From Sphingobacterium sp. LZ7M1 (GTDB lineage Bacteria > Bacteroidota > Bacteroidia > Sphingobacteriales > Sphingobacteriaceae), in NCBI RefSeq assembly GCF_024296865.1, contig NZ_CP101134.1, positions 2,418,001-2,482,000 on the forward strand: 64,000 bases of DNA, read 5' to 3'. Shown here piece by piece: positions 1 through 8,194 of this stretch. Every line of letters begins with the position of its first letter. Positions within the stretch are counted from its first letter, which is position 1. A program made the translations under genes and the position numbers. The notes beneath the pieces are model-generated. The model ran no database searches. It was given only the letters and a program-made list of their open reading frames with translations, and was not told where the DNA came from.

Positions 1-307
1 TTTTGCCTTTCTGTTCAACGACCTTACCAGCATCTATGCTTTCCTGCACATAACCCACAATTAGTTTTTCTCCAATTTGATCTACTAGCCAATCACGAAA
101 CTCAATGGTTTCGGGGAAATTGTGGCCAGTATCGATATGAACTAATGGAAATGGAAATTTACCTGGTCGAAACGCCTTCTTAGCTAGGTGAACTAATGTA
201 ATCGAATCTTTTCCTCCGGAGAATAAAAGTGCAGGATTTTCGAACTGTCCAGCTACTTCTCTCAATATGTAAATGGCTTCTGCCTCTAAATGATCTAAGT
301 AATCCAT
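1..307 (-). CDS. cysD: Sulfate adenylyltransferase subunit 2 (CysD), N-terminal part, cut by window edge
   Basis: The gene starts with ATG at 307 and runs off the left edge, so about 102 N-terminal residues are visible. The protein contains the PP-loop motif SGGKDS near residue 30, followed by HIDTGHNFPET, both typical of CysD. In the family, CysD with the GTPase CysN makes adenylylsulfate from ATP and sulfate in the cytoplasm. It lies 12 bases downstream of cysH on the same strand and is the last visible gene of the sulfate assimilation operon. The rest of the gene, and presumably cysN, lie outside the window. Confidence 0.93.
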   Translation of the reverse strand, partial: MDYLDHLEAEAIYILREVAGQFENPALLFSGGKDSITLVHLAKKAFRPGKFPFPLVHIDTGHNFPETIEFRDWLVDQIGEKLIVGYVQESIDAGKVVEQKGK

Positions 308-319
308 TGTATAAACTAA

Positions 320-1024
320 TTATTTAAGTGTTACATGTAATCCACACTCCTTCTTTGATTTATCTTCCCACCACCATCTGCCGGCGCGGAAGTCCTCTCC
401 TTCTTGTACAGCTCTCGTACAAGGTTGGCAACCTATACTGATAAATCCTTTATCATGTAGTGGGTTATAAGGAACGAAATTGTCTTTTAAGTATTTTTCT
501 ACGTCGGCCAAAGTCCAGTTGTATAAGGGATGGATTTTAATGATCTGATTGACATCATCCCATTCCACAAATTCCATTTGGTCTCTATTTTGAGATTGTT
601 CAGCTCTGATTCCAGTAATCCAGACCTGATAACCAGCAATTGCTCGCTTTAGAGGCTCAATTTTTCTGATATAGCAACATTCCTTTCGATCCTCCACGGA
701 ATTATAAAAACTAGATGGCCCCTTCTGTTCCAAAAGTTCTTCTACGGCCTTTGTTTCTGGATAATAGGCTTTGATTTTTAACTTATAGAGGTCTAATGTC
801 CGATTCCACACATAATAGGTTTCCGGAAAAAGACGTCCAGTATCTAAGGTGAAAATAGACGTCCTTGATTTTTCTTGAGCCAAAATGTGGGTCAACACTT
901 GATCCTCTATTCCAAATGAGGTAGAAAAGACAGCTTTTTCGGCATATTTCTCCTCAATATATTGGATGATAGACCGTGCATCTGCTCCAATTAAGTCTGC
1001 TTTAATTTGCTCGATCATATTCAT
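320..1024 (-). CDS. cysH: Adenylyl-/phosphoadenylyl-sulfate reductase CysH
   Basis: This 234-residue protein reduces activated sulfate (APS or PAPS) to sulfite with thioredoxin. Visible motifs are STSFGIEDQV near residues 34-43, a Cys-Cys pair at 116-117, a CxxC pair at 199 and 202, and the C-terminal ECGLH with Cys227 as the predicted catalytic cysteine. In this family, the two cysteine pairs mark the [4Fe-4S] form that usually accepts APS, so APS reductase is the likelier assignment. The start overlaps the end of the upstream siroheme gene by 23 bases, which indicates translational coupling. A second Met two codons later is an alternative start. Confidence 0.93.
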   Translation of the reverse strand: MNMIEQIKADLIGADARSIIQYIEEKYAEKAVFSTSFGIEDQVLTHILAQEKSRTSIFTLDTGRLFPETYYVWNRTLDLYKLKIKAYYPETKAVEELLEQKGPSSFYNSVEDRKECCYIRKIEPLKRAIAGYQVWITGIRAEQSQNRDQMEFVEWDDVNQIIKIHPLYNWTLADVEKYLKDNFVPYNPLHDKGFISIGCQPCTRAVQEGEDFRAGRWWWEDKSKKECGLHVTLK

Positions 1025-1595
1025 TTTGTTTAATTAATTGCTCCGTATGTGCATTCAGCACTGTTATTTTCTCCTTAAGGTCACCGGAAAGCTGGTTTCT
1101 AAGATCTGCCATGAGATTGAGTGTTTCATCAATTTCTTCTGGTAAAAGGTCATTCAAGAACTCTTTCAGTCTTTTGGCAATCGTTGGAGATTTCCCATTT
1201 GTTGAAATCCCGATTTTCAAATTTCCTTTTTGAACCACCGAACCCAGATAGAAATCACATAGGGATGGTTTGTCTGCCACATTCAAAAGGATATGATGAT
1301 CAGAGCAAAGCTCCCTTACATAGCTGTTTAATTTGGGATTATTGGTCGCCAGAACTACCACCTGTTTGGAATAAAGATCGACGGCTGAAAACGAACGCTT
1401 ATGCAGCACTATATTTTCTTTACCCAATACAAATTCATAGAAATCATGACAAATTTCCTCTGCCACCACGGTAACCTTGGCATTTGGTGAATTGGAAATA
1501 ATAGCCTGTATCTTTTCCAATCCAACGGGACCAGCACCAACCAACAAGGTTTCTACCTGATCTAACTTGACATATATTGGAAAAAGCTCGTTCAT
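1002..1595 (-). CDS. Precorrin-2 dehydrogenase / sirohydrochlorin ferrochelatase-like (CysG N-terminal domain)
   Basis: This 197-residue protein resembles the stand-alone N-terminal part of CysG/Met8p, which oxidises precorrin-2 and inserts iron to make siroheme. The N-terminus carries an NAD-binding Rossmann signature (LLVGAGPVGLEK, residues 18-29). A later stretch, GISTNGKSPTIAKRLKE, is typical of the family. It shares one base with the upstream methyltransferase gene and overlaps cysH by 23 bases. Its place between the methyltransferase and APS reductase fits supply of siroheme to the sulfite reductase of the same operon. Confidence 0.9.
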   Translation of the reverse strand: MNELFPIYVKLDQVETLLVGAGPVGLEKIQAIISNSPNAKVTVVAEEICHDFYEFVLGKENIVLHKRSFSAVDLYSKQVVVLATNNPKLNSYVRELCSDHHILLNVADKPSLCDFYLGSVVQKGNLKIGISTNGKSPTIAKRLKEFLNDLLPEEIDETLNLMADLRNQLSGDLKEKITVLNAHTEQLIKQNEYDRAN

Positions 1596-2362
1596 TATCC
1601 TTCTATAAATTGTAATTGTTCCTTAACCTTTTCAAATTCCAGATGTTTAGCAACGACTTCTCCAAGTACTATGATGGCAGGTACTCCAATGGCTGATGCT
1701 TCAGCTTGGTCAAGGATATTATCAACCCTACCCAACACAATCTTTTCATTAGGAAGAGACCCATTTTGGATCAAAGCGATTGGTAGATCAGCCTTTCCAT
1801 TTTCTTTATATAATTCAATGATTTGATGAAGTTTAGCATAACCCATCAAAACTACGACTGTAGCATTTGTATTGACTGCAGTATATAAATCTTCAGAAAG
1901 GAAACCCGCTTTCGTTGCTCCAGTAATGACCCAAAAAGATTCAGAAATCCCTCGGTATGTCAATGGGATCTGTTGCAATCCAGTAAGACTGATCGAAGAA
2001 GAAAGCCCAGGCACTACTGCGGTAGGAATATTGAATTTTCTTACAAAATCAATTTCTTCACCACCACGTCCGAAGACAAATGGGTCTCCTCCTTTGAGCC
2101 TAACAACATGACCATGGGTCAAAGCGTAATCAACCAAAAGTTGATTGATCTGATCTTGTGAGGTAGATAGCTGTTCAGCTCGTTTCCCAACGTATATTTT
2201 TGTACAATCAGCTGTTGCAAGTTCTAGTAATTCCTCATTTACTAAGGCATCATAAAGAATTACGTCGGCTTGTTGGATTGCTTTAATGCCTTTTAAGGTA
2301 ATTAGGTCTGGGTCACCTGGACCAGCGCCTACTAATGTTACAAATGGTTTAATTTCCTTCAT
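1595..2362 (-). CDS. cobA: Uroporphyrinogen-III C-methyltransferase
   Basis: This 255-residue protein is a SAM-dependent methyltransferase that converts uroporphyrinogen III to precorrin-2. It has the N-terminal VGAGPGDPDLITLKG motif and the RLKGGDPFVFGRGGEE motif near residues 87-102, both hallmarks of the SUMT family. The length is normal for the monofunctional enzyme. It sits 13 bases after the sulfite reductase gene and overlaps the next gene by one base, so the operon makes its own siroheme. Cobalamin synthesis is a theoretical alternative role, but the neighbours favour siroheme. Confidence 0.94.
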   Translation of the reverse strand: MKEIKPFVTLVGAGPGDPDLITLKGIKAIQQADVILYDALVNEELLELATADCTKIYVGKRAEQLSTSQDQINQLLVDYALTHGHVVRLKGGDPFVFGRGGEEIDFVRKFNIPTAVVPGLSSSISLTGLQQIPLTYRGISESFWVITGATKAGFLSEDLYTAVNTNATVVVLMGYAKLHQIIELYKENGKADLPIALIQNGSLPNEKIVLGRVDNILDQAEASAIGVPAIIVLGEVVAKHLEFEKVKEQLQFIEG

Positions 2363-2375
2363 GTTCTCTCCTCTC

Positions 2376-4481
2376 TTATTGGTTTACTACACGCCATTCT
2401 TCTCTACGTTCTTTTGCCTCAAAGCAAAAGGCCTTGGCTTGCAGCAAATAGGTTCTTGCAAATTCCTCAGAAGGCTCGTATTTGTTGATCTGTAAAACTC
2501 TATCTGAAAATGAAGCTGGAAACTGGAAATAGTCTTCATTTACATAGTTGTCATCAAACTCTTGAATAACTGCGGTTTGTGTCGAAGCATTTATGCCTTT
2601 ATCTAACAATAAGGCTTTAGCTGTCCATACGAATGAGCTGTATGAATGATAGATTGCATCAGCAAATTGCTTTTGTTCCAAGGCAAGTTCTGCTAGCTCC
2701 AGTTTTTCTTCGGCCTCTAATAATAAGGTGGCCACGAGATCAATTACCACTCCAGCACATTCGCCGACACCAATGGCAGTTTCAAAACTTTCTTCATGGC
2801 CCCAATCGATATGCTCATCAGCACTGAGGTTTCCAAGCTCTGCCAAGGGTTTCAATAATCTATAGAAATGATCTTTCCCTTGCTGTTCGTAATAAGAAAT
2901 GAAGTTTTGCTCGCTATCCTTATTCGACTTAAAATCAGCTAATATAACATCAACCACCTGAAGGACTCTTTTAGTAGGAACTTTGATCACTCGATCTGCC
3001 ACCCTACCTTTTCCGTCGCCAAGGGTTCCGCCTCCAATCATGACTTGAGCTGCAGGGACCACATTGCCATTGACTTTTACCGAACTACCGTGGAAGCCAA
3101 TATGAGCAAGACCATGTTGGCCACAAGAATTCATGCAACCAGAGATCTTAATCTTTAATTCTTTTTCCTGTATAAAATCCTGGTGGAATTCATGGATGTA
3201 ATTCTCCAGTACCCTTGCCATTTCAGTAGAATTCGATATACCTAGATTACAGGTGTCCGTTCCTGGACAAGTGGTAATATCAGCTGTGCTATTATAACCC
3301 GGTTTTGCAAAACCTAATTTTAAGAGTACATTATAAATACTTGCCAATGACTCAGGACGCACGTATTTAAACAAAAGATTCTGGTCTTGGGTGATACGAA
3401 TATCGTCAGCGACATGATCTCTGATTCCAGCGATCAGTATCCGTGCTTTTTCCGTGGAAATATCTCCTGTTTGGATATTTGCATAAACGCCATAATAGCC
3501 TTTTTGCTTTTGTTCAAAGCTATTTGTAGCTTTCCAAAGCTCAAAACCAAGCAGGTCATCTGCTATTTCTTCTTCAACTTTATTAGATGGAGGCTCAGGT
3601 TGAGGGATTGCATCGATGTCAAAGGGAACACGCTTATGTTTTACCGCGATCTTCTCTTCTTCTATCAGATCCAAGACCGTTTCAAGACCAAGTTTTTGTA
3701 CCAAGAACTTAAATCTTGCTTTATTTCGGTTATTCCGCTCTCCATAACGGTCAAAAACCCGAATTGTAGCTTCAGCATAAGGAAGGATTTCATCCTCAGG
3801 AAGGAAATCATAGACTTCATGCGCTAGAATTGGCTGGGCACCTAATCCACCACCTAACATGACCTTAAAACCTCTTTGTTCTTTACCATCAACTATTCTG
3901 ATTTTAGGAATAAAACCGAAATCGTGGATATAGGAAAATGCGCTATCCTTATCAGAAGCTGAAAATGAAATCTTGAATTTCCTTCCCATTTCAGCACAGA
4001 TAGGATTACGGACAAAATATTTAAAAGTTTGATGAGCATAAGGAGATACGTCGAATGGTTCCTCCGGATCAATACCGGCAGTTGCTGAAGCCGTTACATT
4101 TCTAACGGTGTTCCCACAGGCTTCCCTTAAGGTCATATCGTCCTCGGCAAGCTTAGACCAAAGTTCTGGGGTCTTGTCAAGGCTTACGAAATGGATTTGA
4201 ATATCTTGTCTGGTAGTTAAGTGAAGGTTTTTGCTTGCGTACTCATCAGAGATATCCGCAATTTTTAATATCTGCTGAAAAGTAACTTTTCCAAATGGGA
4301 GTTTTATCCTCACCATTTGAACGCCAGGCTGCCTCTGCCCATACACTCCCCTAGCTAAACGCAAGGATCTGAACTTTTCTTCTGGTAGATCACCTTTCCG
4401 ATAAGCTCTAATCTTTTTCTCTAATTCTATGATTTCCTGTGCTACTACAGGATTCTCTAATTCTGTCCTAAAGCTCTGCAT
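2376..4481 (-). CDS. Sulfite (nitrite) reductase hemoprotein with helical HEPN-like C-terminal extension
   Basis: This 701-residue protein reduces sulfite to sulfide using siroheme and a [4Fe-4S] cluster. The four cluster cysteines are visible at 405, 411, 449 and 453 (CPGTDTC and SGCMNSC). The siroheme-binding region includes HLTTRQDIQIHF near residue 87. Nitrite reductases share this fold, but the surrounding sulfate genes point to sulfite. The last 120 or so residues are all-helical and HEPN-like (YHSYSSFVWTAKALLLD) and are not part of a standard reductase. It is the first gene of the minus-strand operon, with a -7 box at 4550-4557. Confidence 0.88.
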   Translation of the reverse strand: MQSFRTELENPVVAQEIIELEKKIRAYRKGDLPEEKFRSLRLARGVYGQRQPGVQMVRIKLPFGKVTFQQILKIADISDEYASKNLHLTTRQDIQIHFVSLDKTPELWSKLAEDDMTLREACGNTVRNVTASATAGIDPEEPFDVSPYAHQTFKYFVRNPICAEMGRKFKISFSASDKDSAFSYIHDFGFIPKIRIVDGKEQRGFKVMLGGGLGAQPILAHEVYDFLPEDEILPYAEATIRVFDRYGERNNRNKARFKFLVQKLGLETVLDLIEEEKIAVKHKRVPFDIDAIPQPEPPSNKVEEEIADDLLGFELWKATNSFEQKQKGYYGVYANIQTGDISTEKARILIAGIRDHVADDIRITQDQNLLFKYVRPESLASIYNVLLKLGFAKPGYNSTADITTCPGTDTCNLGISNSTEMARVLENYIHEFHQDFIQEKELKIKISGCMNSCGQHGLAHIGFHGSSVKVNGNVVPAAQVMIGGGTLGDGKGRVADRVIKVPTKRVLQVVDVILADFKSNKDSEQNFISYYEQQGKDHFYRLLKPLAELGNLSADEHIDWGHEESFETAIGVGECAGVVIDLVATLLLEAEEKLELAELALEQKQFADAIYHSYSSFVWTAKALLLDKGINASTQTAVIQEFDDNYVNEDYFQFPASFSDRVLQINKYEPSEEFARTYLLQAKAFCFEAKERREEWRVVNQ

Positions 4482-4549
4482 TCTATCTTCAATTATTAAA
4501 AAGGTAATATTTCACCTCTTTAGTTAGGTTATTGATAACGTTTATTCGA

Positions 4550-4557
4550 CAAATGTA
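4550..4557 (-). promoter_or_regulatory. Putative -7 box of the sulfate assimilation operon
   Basis: On the minus strand this reads TACATTTG, which fits the Bacteroidota -7 consensus TAnnTTTG. It lies about 70 bases before the sulfite reductase start. No convincing -33 TTTG was seen at 19-21 bases. Confidence 0.45.
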
Positions 4558-4601
4558 TAAAATAATTATAAAAGAACTATACAAAGTCTACCAAATTACT
4601 A

Positions 4602-4609
4602 TATATTTG
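4602..4609 (+). promoter_or_regulatory. Putative -7 box of the pst operon
   Basis: TATATTTG matches TAnnTTTG and lies 18 bases before the pstS ATG. It is back to back with the promoter candidate of the divergent sulfate operon. Confidence 0.45.
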
Positions 4610-4627
4610 TGTAATTAATTTCAAAGG

Positions 4628-5641
4628 ATGTATAAAAAACAGCAAATAAAAACAATTAAACTACTGATATTTAGCTCCTTAATCCAGATTGTAACATTTT
4701 CTTGTGCACCGAAAGTTGATCAAGGTTATGATAAGGACAAGGGATTTGTAGGCACAATATCAATTTCTGGGGCCTTTGCGCTCTACCCAATTGCTGTTTT
4801 ATGGAGTGAAGATTTCAAGAAATTACACCCGCATGTAAGATTCAATATTTCAGCGGGAGGAGCTGGAAAAGGGATATCTGATGTGCTTTCTAATATGGTA
4901 GATATCGGATTGGTATCCCGAGACCTACACCCGATAGAAATAGAAAAAGGTGCTTTACCAGTTATTGTAGCAAACGATGCCGTTATAGGAACCTTAAATA
5001 GCAAACATCCTAATATCGCCGCTCTCCTAACAAGAGGATTGAGTCAAGATGAACTAAAAGGAATCTTTGTAACAGGCAAAATCAAAAAGTGGAGTGATTT
5101 AGATCCAAGCTTTGTAAACAAGAATATTGAAGTATATATACGTTCAGATGCTGCTGGAGCAGCAGAAACCTGGGCGAAGTATCTTGGAGCAACTCAAGAG
5201 GAATTAAAAGGAATCGGAATATTTGGTGATCCAGGATTGGCTCAAGCCATCAAAGACAATCCGCTTGCTATTGGTTTTAATAACATCAACTATGTTTTTG
5301 ATTTAGAAACAAAAAGAACAACAGCAAATATTATAGCCCTGCCACTTGATATTAATTCAAACCATAAGATTGATGCTCAGGAAAACTTCTACACAGAACT
5401 GGATAGCCTCACAAATGCAGTGGCAACCGGAAAATACCCATCACCACCTTCAAGGGAACTTATGTTTGTCCTCAATAAGGAACATCAATCAAAGTTACTG
5501 GAAGAGTTTGTCCGTTTTGTAATGACCGACAAACAACAGGCATATTTACTGGACAATGGATTTGTGCCGATCAATAAGGAATTGAATAAGAAAGAGAACG
5601 AAAAATTGCTTGCAAGTGAATTACAGACTGATAAAAGATAA
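4628..5641 (+). CDS. pstS: Phosphate ABC transporter substrate-binding protein PstS
   Basis: This 337-residue protein is the periplasmic, probably lipid-anchored, phosphate receptor. A short hydrophobic leader ends in a cysteine near residue 26 (TFSC); the lipobox is weak because Thr occupies the -3 position. SISGAFALYPIAVLW and the GGAGKGISD stretch are typical of the PstS fold. The family binds phosphate and passes it to PstCA. An AAAGG motif lies just before the start. The gene overlaps pstC by about 30 bases and opens a four-gene operon. Binding of another oxyanion such as molybdate cannot be excluded from sequence alone. Confidence 0.88.
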   Translation: MYKKQQIKTIKLLIFSSLIQIVTFSCAPKVDQGYDKDKGFVGTISISGAFALYPIAVLWSEDFKKLHPHVRFNISAGGAGKGISDVLSNMVDIGLVSRDLHPIEIEKGALPVIVANDAVIGTLNSKHPNIAALLTRGLSQDELKGIFVTGKIKKWSDLDPSFVNKNIEVYIRSDAAGAAETWAKYLGATQEELKGIGIFGDPGLAQAIKDNPLAIGFNNINYVFDLETKRTTANIIALPLDINSNHKIDAQENFYTELDSLTNAVATGKYPSPPSRELMFVLNKEHQSKLLEEFVRFVMTDKQQAYLLDNGFVPINKELNKKENEKLLASELQTDKR

Positions 5642-6506
5642 AATAATCAAAAACCTCTCTGGGATTTTATTGGGAATATGCCTCTTGGTGATATTGGCAA
5701 TCCTCATTGGGTTAAGTATTAAGGCAGAACCATTAATTGCCACAGAATCCTTGTGGACTATCCTGAGCAGTAGCATTTGGTCGCCTATGAAAGGAAACTT
5801 CGGTTTTTTACCGTTTATCATGGGGACTGTATGGGTTACATTAATCGCATTAATCATTGCTGTACCCTTATGTTTGGCTGCATCCGTTTACTTGGTCGAG
5901 TATGCTGGAAGCAGATTGCGGAATTTTGTACTGCCATTAGTAAACATATTAGCAGCTATCCCACCTGTACTTTATGGTGTATGGGGAGTTCTATTCGTAG
6001 TTCCATTAATTGGAGGGTACATCGCTCCTATTTTCGGAATCAGCAGTACCGGTTACTCTGTCTTTTCTGGAGGTATTGTATTGGCCGTCATGATTTTTCC
6101 AATCATGGTGAGCATTATGGTCGAGGTCTTGCAGACCATTCCTATGGAGCTGAGATCAGTTTCCTTATCCTTAGGGGCCACTAAACTTGAAACCATTCAG
6201 CAAGTGATATTAAAGAAAGCAAGGCCCGGAATAATGGCTGCAATAGTTCTAGCTGTTTCCAGGGCATTTGGGGAAACCATTGCCGTGCTTATGGTCTGTG
6301 GAAATATTCCAAAGATCCCTCAATCCATATTTGATGCGGGATATCCATTACCCGCTCTAATTGCCAATAACTTTGGGGAAATGATGTCCATTCCTCTATA
6401 TGATTCCGCATTGATGTTCGCAGCATTGCTATTGTTTATTATCATTTTAGGATTTAACCTGATTTCAAGAGGGATATTAAAGAAAATGGAGGCAAAAAAT
6501 ATATGA
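5610..6506 (+). CDS. pstC: Phosphate ABC transporter permease PstC
   Basis: This inner-membrane permease of about 298 residues has six hydrophobic segments. Its cytoplasmic coupling loop (SLSLGATKLETIQQVILKKA) is typical of PstC. With PstA it forms the channel for phosphate uptake. No ATG is available near the start: TTG at 5610 and GTG at 5616 are the two candidates, and both fall inside the end of pstS, which implies coupled translation. The stop overlaps the pstA start as ATGA. The length is usual for the family. Confidence 0.9.
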   Translation: MQVNYRLIKDKIIKNLSGILLGICLLVILAILIGLSIKAEPLIATESLWTILSSSIWSPMKGNFGFLPFIMGTVWVTLIALIIAVPLCLAASVYLVEYAGSRLRNFVLPLVNILAAIPPVLYGVWGVLFVVPLIGGYIAPIFGISSTGYSVFSGGIVLAVMIFPIMVSIMVEVLQTIPMELRSVSLSLGATKLETIQQVILKKARPGIMAAIVLAVSRAFGETIAVLMVCGNIPKIPQSIFDAGYPLPALIANNFGEMMSIPLYDSALMFAALLLFIIILGFNLISRGILKKMEAKNI

Positions 6507-7357
6507 GCAACATCAATAGAAGGCTGAGGAAAGAAAAGTTTGCCAAACTCCTTATGCAAGGTTCTGGAATCATCATCACAGGCTCCTTATTCTTTATCAT
6601 AGGGACGATCCTTTACAAAGGATTGCCATATTTGAGCTTAGATATGATCACCAAGACTCCTGAAGGAGGATTTTATGTAGGTAAAGGCGGTGGAATCCTC
6701 AATGCGATACTTGGATCGCTTTACCTTGCAGGTTTATCTACGTTCTTAGCCACTATCATTGGGATACCTATCTGTATTTATTTAAACATCTATTCTAAGA
6801 AAGGATCAAGGATCAGTCGATTTTCCAAATTAGTATTTGATGTTTTATTTGGAGTGCCATCTATAGTATATGGAGCAATAGCTTTCAGCATCATGGTGTG
6901 GCTAGGTGTCCGAGCATCGTTGATCGGTGGTGTGATCACGATTACCCTATTAACTATCCCAATCGTTGTCAGGACCTTAGATGAGCTAATTCAGACCATT
7001 CCAACGGATTTAGGCCATATTACAACTTCTTTAGGAGCAACTCGCTGGGAATCAGCTAAAGTCATGATAACCTATATTAAACCAGGCCTGTTCACCGCGA
7101 TTTTACTTGCATTCGGAAGGGCAATTGGAGATGTTGCAGGCGTATTATTGACAACTGGGTTCAGCGACAATATTCCGATTTATCTGGATGAACCTACTGC
7201 AACCCTTCCATTGGCGATTTTCTTTCAGTTGAGCAGCCCTATTCCTGAAGTTCAGGGTAGAGCCTATGCTTCCGCATTAATTTTAACTATAATCATCTTA
7301 CTTATTGTTATATGTACGCAATACCTAGCATCGAGACAGAAAAAACACAGGGCATAA
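6503..7357 (+). CDS. pstA: Phosphate ABC transporter permease PstA
   Basis: This 284-residue integral membrane protein has about six membrane spans. Its coupling loop (TTSLGATRWESAKVMITYI) matches the PstA/PstC family, and the IGDVAGVLLTTGF region resembles PstA. It pairs with PstC to form the translocation pore. The start shares four bases with the pstC stop. The 3' end overlaps the pstB start by 46 bases, longer than usual but with both frames clearly coding. Confidence 0.9.
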   Translation: MSNINRRLRKEKFAKLLMQGSGIIITGSLFFIIGTILYKGLPYLSLDMITKTPEGGFYVGKGGGILNAILGSLYLAGLSTFLATIIGIPICIYLNIYSKKGSRISRFSKLVFDVLFGVPSIVYGAIAFSIMVWLGVRASLIGGVITITLLTIPIVVRTLDELIQTIPTDLGHITTSLGATRWESAKVMITYIKPGLFTAILLAFGRAIGDVAGVLLTTGFSDNIPIYLDEPTATLPLAIFFQLSSPIPEVQGRAYASALILTIIILLIVICTQYLASRQKKHRA

Positions 7358-8121
7358 TCCATCAGGTAAATCCACATATTGAGATTAAGGGGTTGAATGT
7401 TTTTGTTGAAGACCAACATATTTTAAAGGACATCAATCTCGAGATTCCAAATAACTGCATAACCTCTATCATTGGTCCCTCAGGATGTGGCAAAACTACC
7501 TTGCTCAAGACGCTTAATAGGCTATTGGATGATTCCACTGAAGTCAAGGTCACGGGATCGGTACTTGTCAATGGTGAAGATATTTATGGTCCGGATGCTG
7601 AGGTGACCCATATCCGGAAAAAGATGGGCTTACTGTCCCAAAAACCATTTCCTCTGCCGATGTCTATATTCGACAACATTGCCTATGGCCCTAAAATTCA
7701 TGGGAATAAAGATAAAAAGTCTTTAAAGGCTATAGTTGAAAGACAATTGCGCAATGTAGGTTTATGGGAAGAGGTTAAGGATCGGTTAGATGGTTCCGCA
7801 AGTAAATTATCGATCGGACAACAACAACGGCTCTGTTTAGCAAGGGGCCTTGCTGTAGAGCCAGAAATCATATTGGGAGATGAGTCTACTTCTGCTTTGG
7901 ATCCAATTTCAACTCAGGTCATTGAGAACTTATTGGTCCAATTAAAACAAGATTATACCATTGTTTTGGTCACACATATCCTACGCCAAGCCAGAAGGGT
8001 ATCAGATTATATATTATTCTTATACAATGGTGAGGTTATTGAATTTGGACCCTCAGAGCAGATTCTCTTGGAACCTAAGCATGAAATTACGAAACAGTAT
8101 GTCAAAGGATTTATTTCATAA
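7312..8121 (+). CDS. pstB: Phosphate ABC transporter ATP-binding protein PstB
   Basis: This 269-residue ATPase powers phosphate import. Walker A is GPSGCGKTT near residue 55, the signature is LSIGQQQRLCLARGLA, and Walker B is ILGDESTSALDP. In this Walker B, Gly-Asp-Glu replaces the more usual Leu-Asp-Glu. The ATG at 7312 lies within pstA, and no later in-frame Met precedes the conserved region. No phoU-like gene follows; the operon ends at a hairpin at 8142-8171. Confidence 0.92.
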   Translation: MYAIPSIETEKTQGIIHQVNPHIEIKGLNVFVEDQHILKDINLEIPNNCITSIIGPSGCGKTTLLKTLNRLLDDSTEVKVTGSVLVNGEDIYGPDAEVTHIRKKMGLLSQKPFPLPMSIFDNIAYGPKIHGNKDKKSLKAIVERQLRNVGLWEEVKDRLDGSASKLSIGQQQRLCLARGLAVEPEIILGDESTSALDPISTQVIENLLVQLKQDYTIVLVTHILRQARRVSDYILFLYNGEVIEFGPSEQILLEPKHEITKQYVKGFIS

Positions 8122-8141
8122 TCACAATTAATAGATAGAAA

Positions 8142-8178
8142 AAGGGAGCAATTCGTATGAAAAGCTCCCTTATTTATT
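8142..8178. terminator. Bidirectional terminator-like hairpin between pstB and the symporter gene
   Basis: The arms AAGGGAGC (8142-8149) and GCTCCCTT (8164-8171) pair perfectly and separate two convergent genes. The T tracts are short, so strength is uncertain. Confidence 0.55.
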
Positions 8179-8194
8179 TAAATATTTTTGTGGT

